Shown: piece after piece, positions 55,548 through 64,000 of the stretch | Layout of the letters: each line of letters opens with the position of its first letter | Numbering within the stretch: the stretch's first letter is position 1 | The notes under the pieces: model-generated | What the model was told of the DNA's origin: nothing | The model's database searches: none | What the model saw: the letters and a program-made list of their open reading frames with translations, nothing else | Made by a program: the position numbers and the translations under genes | NCBI RefSeq assembly: GCF_900155595.1 | Contig: NZ_FTPB01000004.1 | Span: forward strand, 1,442,907 to 1,506,906 | From: Actinomyces mediterranea | Lineage (GTDB): Bacteria > Actinomycetota > Actinomycetes > Actinomycetales > Actinomycetaceae | Reading direction: 5' to 3' | Length of the DNA stretch: 64,000 nucleotides

Positions 55548-56294
55548 GTGAACGAAGACGCAGTCGAATTCGACACCGCCGCTGAAGAGACGACCGCCAT
55601 CGTCAACGAGGCGGAGTCGGCCGTCGAGCCCGAGCCCGCGGCTGAGCCCGAGCCCGCGGCCGCAGAGGAAGACTCCGACGAGGACGACATGGACCCGCTG
55701 GAGGAGTTCCGCCTGGAGCTCTACTCGATGCCGGGCGATTGGTACGTTGTCCACACGTACTCCGGCCACGAGCGCAAGGTGAAAGCCAACCTCGAGCAGC
55801 GCATCGCGAACCAGAACATGGAGGAGAAGATCTTCCGTGTCGAGGTTCCCGACGAGTACATCACCGAGTTCCGCGGCTCCGTCAAGAAGCGCGTGCGCCA
55901 TGTCCGCATCCCCGGATACGTCGTCGTGTGCATGGACTTCGATGAGCAGTCCTACCGGGTCGTCAAGGACACCCCCGCGATCACGGGTTTCGTCGGCGAC
56001 CAGCACAACCCCGTGCCGCTGTCCATTGACGAGGTCGTCGACCTGCTGAAGTTCAACGTCCTGGAAGAGGCAGGCCCCCAGGCGGCCCCCGTGAAGCAGA
56101 AGATCGAAGAGGTCCGTCTGGCCTTCGAGGTCGGCGAGGTCGTCACCGTCACCGACGGCCCCTTCGAGGGCATGGAGGCGACGATCTCCGAGATCGCCCC
56201 GGATACTCAGAAGCTCAAGGTCCTCGTCACCATCTTCGAGCGGGAGACCCCGCTCGAACTCGCTTTCTCTCAGGTCGCCAAGCGCGAGGAGTGA
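55548..56294 (+). CDS. nusG: Transcription termination/antitermination factor NusG
   Basis: An RNA polymerase elongation factor of 248 residues. An acidic ~55-residue N-terminal extension precedes the NGN domain ([39 protein letters not shown]), and a KOW domain ([22 protein letters not shown]) ends the protein. GTG 55548 has GGAGG 5 bp upstream. The last codons ([13 protein letters not shown]) are repeated almost exactly 2.16 kb downstream, beyond the RloAB genes, so this C-terminus may have been supplied or duplicated by an insertion. Confidence 0.96.
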   Translation: MNEDAVEFDTAAEETTAIVNEAESAVEPEPAAEPEPAAAEEDSDEDDMDPLEEFRLELYSMPGDWYVVHTYSGHERKVKANLEQRIANQNMEEKIFRVEVPDEYITEFRGSVKKRVRHVRIPGYVVVCMDFDEQSYRVVKDTPAITGFVGDQHNPVPLSIDEVVDLLKFNVLEEAGPQAAPVKQKIEEVRLAFEVGEVVTVTDGPFEGMEATISEIAPDTQKLKVLVTIFERETPLELAFSQVAKREE

Positions 56295-56295
56295 C
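56271..56295 (+). repeat. 25-bp direct repeat, left copy (3' end of nusG)
   Basis: From CAGGTCGCCAAGCGCG through the nusG stop. It matches 58429-58453 at 24 of 25 positions. It is a candidate left attachment site of the inserted module. Confidence 0.75.
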
Positions 56296-56310
56296 GAACT
56301 CGCTGGTCAG

Positions 56311-56346
56311 GCGGGGCTGGGAGGTTAAGAGATCTCTCAGCCCCGC
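56311..56346 (+). terminator. Hairpin downstream of nusG
   Basis: GCGGGGCTG (56311-56319) pairs with CAGCCCCGC (56338-56346), and the stem can extend inward through GGAG/CTCT. It lies 17 bp past the nusG stop, inside the putative insert, and would isolate nusG transcription from the defence genes. Confidence 0.55.
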
Positions 56347-56461
56347 GTTGGCATCGAAGGGGTGTTCCAAAGAGGGGAGTGGTCTGAGGTTTCGGCAGCC
56401 TCTTAGGTGTCTAGACAGGGCATGTTCTGAAATTTTCTTCCCGATTAAAGCCTGTCTCTGT

Positions 56462-56467
56462 TATGCT
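56462..56467 (+). promoter_or_regulatory. Possible -10 hexamer of the RloAB operon
   Basis: TATGCT lies 6 bp before ATG 56474, in an AT-richer stretch. Transcription from it would start at or next to the ATG, giving a leaderless message; no Shine-Dalgarno sequence is seen. The -35 region is weak. Confidence 0.35.
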
Positions 56468-56473
56468 TGCCCC

Positions 56474-57811
56474 ATGCTCCTCAGATTTCGAGTCTCTGGT
56501 TTTCGCTCCTTCTTCGCTACGGCGGAGCTTGATCTCGTGGCGAGAACCCTGAAGACGGTTGTGCCTCGGGAGGGGCAGACCTGGGTTGATTGCATTGAAC
56601 GGGTTGCGGCGATCTATGGCCCGAATGCTTCCGGAAAGACGACGATCCTTGACGCGGTGATCGCTGTCGCGCGCTCGATCGTCACGGATGGTTCTGGAGC
56701 GATCTTCCAGCCGACTCGGGGCATCAATGTCGATGATCCTGTGACGGCGTATTCGATCGATTTCGTTAACCGCGAAGGCGTTCGCTATCTCTATGAGATC
56801 GAAGCCCATGCATGGGGTGTGGGGCGCGAAGCTTTGTATTCCTTCCCGCATGGCGCGAAACGGATGCTGTTCGTCCGTCGCCAGTCGGCGCGGGGCACAA
56901 GTATTGACTTCAAGAAGGGGGCGACTTTGACGGGACCCACAGTCGAAGTGCTTAAGCTCACGAAAGCTCCGATGCTGTACCTCGCTGTGGCTCGTAAGTA
57001 TGGACATGCGAAGCTCTCCCCGATCGCTGACGCTTTAGCTCTTGGGAGCGGGGTGGAACAGGTTTCCTTGCGTGATGCCGAAGACTTCAGCATCATCCGG
57101 AGGATCGTTGGCGAGATGCTCGCCGCTCCCGGCGAACAAGGTGAGCTGGTCCGCGCTCTGTTGAAGGCGGGAGATCTTGGCCTCGAGCGGATTGAAATTC
57201 AAAACGAGGAGATCCCGGAGCATGTGCGAGAGCATTTTGCGCGTTTCGCTGAAGCTCTGACTTCGAGCGAGATCGTAGAAACGGTCGATGACATTCCCAA
57301 GATTCACGACAAGATCGTGTTTATCCATTCCGGGGATGGTGACTCCATCTTTGAATTGCCACTTCAGGCACAGAGTTCAGGAACGCTGACCTGGCTCACC
57401 ATCGCCTGGCATACACTGAATGCTCTAAAACGAGGCAGTATCTTGCTTGTCGACGAACTCGATGCGAGTCTGCATCCTGAGCTCACGCGATACATCGTTA
57501 CTCTGTTCACTTCGGAGCATCTCAATCCGCGTGGGGCGCAACTGATCTTCACGACGCACGACATCTCCCTGCTGGGGAATGCGCCCACTCGGGTCCTTCA
57601 GCCTCGAAATGTCTGGTTCGTGGAGAAGGATAACTCGGGTCACTCCGAGTTGTACTCCCTTGATGACTTTGACAACCGGCCTGGGAACAATAGCGAGAAG
57701 CGATACCTCTCCGGCCAGTTCGGAGCTACGCCGCAAGTTGACGACTTCCTGCTGCACGACTTCATCACCACTCCGTCGATTGACAATCAGGATGAGAGAA
57801 AGACGGATTGA
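56474..57811 (+). CDS. RloA/AbiLi-type AAA ATPase, putative anti-phage protein
   Basis: An ABC/SMC-like ATPase of 445 residues. MLLRFRVSGFRSF starts the ATPase fold, AAIYGPNASGKTTILDAV is the Walker A, GSILLVDELDASLHPELTRYIV the Walker B with catalytic Glu, and LIFTTHDISLLGN the switch His; SSGTLTWLT is the signature-like segment. This matches AAA_15/21 proteins such as RloA and AbiLi, which work with an RloB-type partner in abortive-infection defence. The partner follows with a TGATG overlap. Third positions contain much more A/T than in nusG or rplK, a sign of transfer. The longer open frame back to 56291 overlaps the nusG stop and is not likely real. Confidence 0.87.
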   Translation: MLLRFRVSGFRSFFATAELDLVARTLKTVVPREGQTWVDCIERVAAIYGPNASGKTTILDAVIAVARSIVTDGSGAIFQPTRGINVDDPVTAYSIDFVNREGVRYLYEIEAHAWGVGREALYSFPHGAKRMLFVRRQSARGTSIDFKKGATLTGPTVEVLKLTKAPMLYLAVARKYGHAKLSPIADALALGSGVEQVSLRDAEDFSIIRRIVGEMLAAPGEQGELVRALLKAGDLGLERIEIQNEEIPEHVREHFARFAEALTSSEIVETVDDIPKIHDKIVFIHSGDGDSIFELPLQAQSSGTLTWLTIAWHTLNALKRGSILLVDELDASLHPELTRYIVTLFTSEHLNPRGAQLIFTTHDISLLGNAPTRVLQPRNVWFVEKDNSGHSELYSLDDFDNRPGNNSEKRYLSGQFGATPQVDDFLLHDFITTPSIDNQDERKTD

Positions 57812-58404
57812 TGGCGAGGGCGGGCGGGCGACGGCTTCGGAGGACGCCGAAGACGAGCATTCTCATTGTCACCAATGGGGAACGCACGGAAAGCTCTTAC
57901 CTCCGTCGCCTCAAGCCTGAGGCGCGCTTACGGGATGACCTCGCGATCACCATCAAGACGATTCATGGCGATCCGAAGACTGTTTTGAGCAAGCTGACGA
58001 GTCCGCACGGTGATACGAGCGCATATGATGAAGTGTGGATTGTCGTTGACGAGGATGGTGCGGATCGGTCCGGCTTCGTTGCGGAATACAGACGCAGAAG
58101 CAGGAAGGGGCGATGGTTCGCTGTTGTCTCGAGGCCGTGCTTCGAGGTCTGGCTTATCGCTCACTACGAGCAAGTGCGCAACTACCAGGACCAGAATGAT
58201 GCTCAGGAGCACTTCCGGAAATTGGCGCCGGTGCGCGAGACGGATAAGCACTTGCCTTCAGACTTCCCTTTCGAGAAACATCAGTTCGCCGATAGGCACT
58301 GTCAGTTGCCGGGGACGTCGCGAGTAGGAGCCGGAGAGCTCCCTCCCTCACCGGGAACGGGGATGAGGCATCTTGTCGACCGACTGCTCTCGTCTCGAGA
58401 GTGA
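57811..58404 (+). CDS. RloB/AbiLii-like protein, putative effector
   Basis: A 197-residue RloB-family protein. Family motifs are TNGERTESSYLRRL (the G-x-x-T-E-x-x-Y pattern near the N-terminus), EVWIVVDEDGADRSGF (acidic pair) and SRPCFEVWLIAHYE. The acidic motifs recall TOPRIM-like metal sites, so a nuclease role is plausible; this is inference. It starts at ATG 57811 within the upstream stop (TGATG), with a TTG one codon earlier in the same frame. Together with the ATPase it forms a two-gene AbiL-type module between nusG and rplK. Confidence 0.83.
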   Translation: MARAGGRRLRRTPKTSILIVTNGERTESSYLRRLKPEARLRDDLAITIKTIHGDPKTVLSKLTSPHGDTSAYDEVWIVVDEDGADRSGFVAEYRRRSRKGRWFAVVSRPCFEVWLIAHYEQVRNYQDQNDAQEHFRKLAPVRETDKHLPSDFPFEKHQFADRHCQLPGTSRVGAGELPPSPGTGMRHLVDRLLSSRE

Positions 58405-58428
58405 GCGGGCTTTGATCGCAGCTTCGAC

Positions 58429-58453
58429 CAGGTCGCCAAGCGCGGGGAGTGAC
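58429..58453 (+). repeat. 25-bp direct repeat, right copy (displaced nusG-like 3' end)
   Basis: It matches the nusG 3' end with one difference (A to G). Read in frame with its flank it encodes SFDQVAKRGE-stop, which looks like a NusG C-terminus, so it is probably the original end of nusG left behind by the insertion. It is a candidate right attachment site. Confidence 0.72.
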
Positions 58454-58604
58454 CTCGGGCACCTGGACTTGGGTGAAGGCGGTAGTGCGCGATAGGATTA
58501 ACCTTCGTGCGCATTAGGTTCACTGTGCCTGACGGCCGGTGACTCATTGCACGACCAAGTGCGGCATCCGTCGCCTGGGACATACACAGAAAGACCCGAA
58601 ATAC

Positions 58605-59036
58605 ATGGCACCGAAGAAGAAGGTCACCGGCCTGATCAAGCTTCAGATCGCAGCCGGCGCCGCTACCCCTGCACCGCCTGTCGGTCCTGCTCTGGGCCAG
58701 CACGGTGTGAACATCGTCGAGTTCACGAAGGCGTACAATGCGGCGACCGAGTCTCAGCGCGGCTCGATCGTCCCCGTTGAGATCACCGTCTACGAGGACC
58801 GCAGCTTCACGTTCGTCCTCAAGACCCCGCCGGCCGCTGAGATGATCAAGAAGGCCGCAGGCGTCCAGAAGGGCTCCGGCGTTCCGAACAAAACCAAGGT
58901 CGGTTCCATCACGATGGACCAGGCTCGCGAGATCGGCCAGGCCAAGATGGTCGACCTCAATGCCAATGACGTTGAGGCCGCCGCCAAGATCATCGCCGGT
59001 ACCGCCCGCTCCATGGGCATCACCGTTACCGACTGA
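58605..59036 (+). CDS. rplK: 50S ribosomal protein L11
   Basis: A 143-residue ribosomal protein with the signature [35 protein letters not shown] near the N-terminus and [21 protein letters not shown] C-terminal RNA-binding part. The ATG at 58605 is the start; the ribosome site (AGAAAGACC) is poor. The 150 bp before it (58454-58604) is probably the original nusG-rplK spacer and includes an AT-richer TAGGATTAACCTTCGTGCGC segment that could be the rplKA promoter. Confidence 0.96.
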   Translation: MAPKKKVTGLIKLQIAAGAATPAPPVGPALGQHGVNIVEFTKAYNAATESQRGSIVPVEITVYEDRSFTFVLKTPPAAEMIKKAAGVQKGSGVPNKTKVGSITMDQAREIGQAKMVDLNANDVEAAAKIIAGTARSMGITVTD

Positions 59037-59107
59037 TCACCCCCGAACATTCCAGTGGTAGGGCAGGCGCTGCCCGGACGACCACGACTGCAAGGAGAAG
59101 AAGCAGA

Positions 59108-59824
59108 ATGACGAAGCGCTCGAAGGCATACCGCGCCGCGGCCGAGAAGGTCCACGCGGGTATTCTCTACACTCCCCTCGAGGCCATGAAGCTGGCCAAG
59201 GAAACGACCGTTACCAAGTTCGACTCGACCGTTGAGGTCATGTTCCGGCTGGGTGTCGATCCTCGTAAGGCCGATCAGATGGTGCGCGGCACCGTCTCCC
59301 TGCCGCACGGCACCGGCAAGACCTCCCGGGTCTTGGTCTTCGCCGTTGGCGAGCGCGCGCAGGAGGCCATTGACGCCGGAGCCGACGAGGTCGGCGGCGA
59401 CGAGCTCATCGAGAAGGTCGCCAAGGGCTACACCGATTTCGATGTTGCCGTTGCGACCCCGGATCTCATGGGCAAGGTCGGACGTCTCGGCCGCGTCCTC
59501 GGCCCCCGCGGCCTCATGCCGAACCCGAAGACCGGCACGGTCACCATGGACGTCGCCAAGGCGATCAAGGAGATCAAGGGCGGCCGTATCGAGTTCCGCG
59601 TCGACAAGCACGCGAACCTCGGCTTCATCATCGGCAAGGCGTCCTTCACCGCCGACCAGCTCGCAGAGAACTACGCGGCTGTGCTCGACGAGGTGCTGCG
59701 CCTCAAGCCGTCCGCATCGAAGGGCCGCTATATCATCAAGGGCACCGTGGCAACGACCATGGGCCCCGGCATCCCCCTGGATGTCACCAAGACGAAGAAC
59801 GTCGCAACGGAGGACGCTTCCTGA
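59108..59824 (+). CDS. rplA: 50S ribosomal protein L1
   Basis: A 238-residue ribosomal protein; the L1 signature is [21 protein letters not shown] ([15 protein letters not shown]) together with [31 protein letters not shown] precedes the ATG. It is co-transcribed with rplK (71-bp gap, a likely site for L1 autoregulation) and ends at a very strong hairpin. Confidence 0.96.
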   Translation: MTKRSKAYRAAAEKVHAGILYTPLEAMKLAKETTVTKFDSTVEVMFRLGVDPRKADQMVRGTVSLPHGTGKTSRVLVFAVGERAQEAIDAGADEVGGDELIEKVAKGYTDFDVAVATPDLMGKVGRLGRVLGPRGLMPNPKTGTVTMDVAKAIKEIKGGRIEFRVDKHANLGFIIGKASFTADQLAENYAAVLDEVLRLKPSASKGRYIIKGTVATTMGPGIPLDVTKTKNVATEDAS

Positions 59825-59835
59825 CACGGCGTGAC

Positions 59836-59876
59836 ACGCGGCGGGGTGGTGAGAATCTTTCACCACCCCGCCGCGT
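59836..59876 (+). terminator. 17-bp perfect hairpin after rplA
   Basis: The arm at 59836-59852 (ACGCGGCGGGGTGGTGA) is fully complementary to 59860-59876 around a 7-nt loop, 11 bp after the rplA stop. It lies between convergent genes and probably serves both. Confidence 0.85.
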
Positions 59877-59891
59877 TGTGATCAGGGCCTC

Positions 59892-61316
59892 CTACGTTTC
59901 CTGAGTCTGTGCGGCGTGCTCGTCAGTCTGTGCGGCGTGCTCGTCGCGCAGCCGCGCGTTCTGCTTCTCGACGTCGAGATTGAACACGATGATGGCGATG
60001 ATGAAACAGGCGAGGGCCGGTAGCCACAGGTAGGTGACGTGCAGCATGTCGATGACCGATTGCGGCTGTTCGACGATCTGGTCCCCGGTCGTGGGGATGT
60101 AGCCCGCTGCGTCGAGCAGCCAGCCGGTCAACGCCGTCCCCAGCCCGCCGCCGATCTTCGTGCCCAGTGACGTGCAGGAGAACATCAGGCCGTCAATGCG
60201 AACGCCCGTCTTGAGGAAGGTGTTCTCGCCGGCCTCGGCGATCAACGCGGTGACCGTGCCCTGCAGAGGCGCGATGGACAGTGCCGCGAGGGCGGTGAAG
60301 GCGATCATCATTGGAACGTTGACGAGGTAGCCGCCGACGATGACGCCGATGCGGGCTGCGATGGCGACGATATATCCTGCCATGTCGACTCGCCACATGC
60401 TTTTGAAGCGGGCGACGACGAATGGGAGCACGATCAGGACGATCATCTGTGGAATGTTGATCGCCGTTGCGAATGGGCCGAGCAGGGAGTCGTCGTGTAG
60501 CACGTAGCGCATGAAGTAGATGCCCAGACCCGTCAGGGCGCCGTACAACTGCATCGTGATGAACATGAGCACGATGAGGATGAAGTACTTGTTGGAGACC
60601 ACGAGGCGCAGCGCCTGGAGCACCGGCAGCGTGTCGGCATCGTCGGCGACTTCCTCGCCCGCGGCGAGCTCCTCGGGGGAGAGCTCCTTGACGGAAAATA
60701 CTGCGAAGGAGTTGGAGGCGAGGCCGACGATCGCGTAGATGACGGCGACGGTGCGCCATCCCGAGGCGCCGCCGCCCATTGCTGCGACGGCGCCCACGGT
60801 GATCGCTTGGATCGTCAGGGACGTTCCGAAGGCGAAGATGAAGCGGATGGATCCCATTTGAACGCGCTCGTTCGTGTTCTTCGTGATGAGGGCCGTCAGC
60901 GCCGAGTAGGCGATGTTGTTCGCCGTGTAGAACACGGAGTTGAGGAGCGTGTAGCAGATGAAGAACCAGGCGTACTGCGCGGTCAAGCCGAGGTTCGTGG
61001 GGATCGCGAAGCAGCCGACCAGTGTGAGGGCGCATCCGAAGAAGGCTCCGAACATCCATGGCCTGGCCTTACCCATTGTCGTGCGGGTCTTGTCCAGGAG
61101 GAAGCCGAAGACGAAGTCGGAGAATCCGTCGAAGAACTTCGACAGCATCATCAGGGTGGCCACGATGCCCGCGTCCATCCCCATGGTGTCAGTCAGGTAG
61201 ATCATGACGAAGAATGACAAGAAGGCGTAGACGACGTTACCTGCGATATCGCCGGTTCCGTATCCGATTTTGTTGTGCCACGTCAAGTACTTCTTCTTTG
61301 TGAGAGTCTCACTCAT
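59892..61316 (-). CDS. GPH-family sugar:cation symporter (lactose/melibiose-type)
   Basis: A 12-helix glycoside-pentoside-hexuronide transporter of 474 residues. Typical parts are KIGYGTGDIAGNVVYAFLSFFVMIYLTDTMG, the MelB-like cytoplasmic motif FGFLLDKTRTTMGKARPWM, and ALIAEAGENTFLKTGVRIDGLMFSCTSLGTKIGGG. No EIIA-like domain is attached. ATG 61316 has AGAGGTG upstream; the longer open frame to 61436 overlaps the lacZ end. The C-terminus has a duplicated 7-residue unit. It lies 76 bp downstream of the beta-galactosidase gene, so it probably imports the galactoside that LacZ hydrolyses. Confidence 0.9.
   Translation of the reverse strand: MSETLTKKKYLTWHNKIGYGTGDIAGNVVYAFLSFFVMIYLTDTMGMDAGIVATLMMLSKFFDGFSDFVFGFLLDKTRTTMGKARPWMFGAFFGCALTLVGCFAIPTNLGLTAQYAWFFICYTLLNSVFYTANNIAYSALTALITKNTNERVQMGSIRFIFAFGTSLTIQAITVGAVAAMGGGASGWRTVAVIYAIVGLASNSFAVFSVKELSPEELAAGEEVADDADTLPVLQALRLVVSNKYFILIVLMFITMQLYGALTGLGIYFMRYVLHDDSLLGPFATAINIPQMIVLIVLPFVVARFKSMWRVDMAGYIVAIAARIGVIVGGYLVNVPMMIAFTALAALSIAPLQGTVTALIAEAGENTFLKTGVRIDGLMFSCTSLGTKIGGGLGTALTGWLLDAAGYIPTTGDQIVEQPQSVIDMLHVTYLWLPALACFIIAIIVFNLDVEKQNARLRDEHAAQTDEHAAQTQET
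59904..59945 (-). repeat. 21-bp tandem duplication in the symporter C-terminus
   Basis: Two exact copies of a 21-bp unit (59904-59924 and 59925-59945) encode DEHAAQT twice, just before the stop. Copy number could vary between strains without shifting the frame. Confidence 0.8.
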
Positions 61317-61392
61317 ATGTTCACCTCTTCGTGATGTGTTCAGTGCGTTCTGGATTCGGAATCGGGGAGTGGGGGAGGCTACTGACAGGTCT

Positions 61393-64000
<2,608 letters not shown>

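Noticed and set aside
56311..56346. Hairpin after nusG as an attachment-site core
   Set aside because: It is not repeated at the right end of the defence insert; only the 25-bp nusG-end sequence is.

Overview
The window is high-GC DNA from an actinobacterium, most likely a member of the Actinomycetaceae (Actinomyces/Schaalia-like). This is inferred from strong G/C preference at third codon positions, densely overlapping genes (ATGA/GTGA junctions), actinobacterial gene orders (tRNA-Thr, tRNA-Met, rpmG, murB; tRNA-Trp, secE, nusG, rplK, rplA), an actinobacterial-type Zur box and a DUF6318 lipoprotein. The genus is an inference.

Region 1 (1-12.1 kb) holds the end of an L,D-transpeptidase and then menaquinone biosynthesis: menB and menF on the minus strand, menC, menD and menG (ubiE) on the plus strand. 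Interspersed are a GH42-like protein without a catalytic barrel, a membrane-anchored HtrA protease and a DUF6318 lipoprotein. A geranylgeranyl-reductase-family flavoprotein (possible menaquinone side-chain reductase) follows menG. Region 2 (12.1-29.1 kb) is a complete nuoA-N complex I operon ending in a polyprenyl diphosphate synthase that is translationally coupled to nuoN. The first 29 kb therefore encode most of menaquinone synthesis together with a quinone-reducing NADH dehydrogenase. menA, menE and menH are not in the window.

Region 3 (29.1-34.2 kb) is a zinc ABC import locus (AztABC-like) with two different AztD-like beta-propeller lipoproteins and a Zur-like box between the divergent aztB and aztA genes. 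Region 4 (34.2-44.0 kb) is housekeeping: FprA-type ferredoxin reductase, HtpX, YajQ, tRNA-Tyr/Thr/Met, rpmG, murB, adenosine deaminase, a lipase, an LCP ligase and an aminotransferase.

Region 5 (44.0-54.2 kb) is a cell-surface polysaccharide locus: two GT4 enzymes, a DUF6270 protein, a two-domain glycosyltransferase, WecC, WecB and a Wzm/Wzt (TagGH) ABC exporter. WecB is read in frame into the exporter permease across a 7-G tract; one G fewer would restore the ATGA overlap usual in this genome. Next come about 900 bp without a confident gene, carrying the second copy of a 113-bp non-coding repeat whose first copy lies upstream of menG.

Region 6 (55.0-59.9 kb) is tRNA-Trp, secE, nusG, rplK, rplA. 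A two-gene RloA/RloB (AbiL-type) putative anti-phage module sits between nusG and rplK. A near-perfect 25-bp direct repeat of the nusG 3' end flanks it, and its codon usage differs from the neighbours. Region 7 (59.9-64.0 kb) is a lacZ (GH2, running off the window) and GPH-symporter pair.
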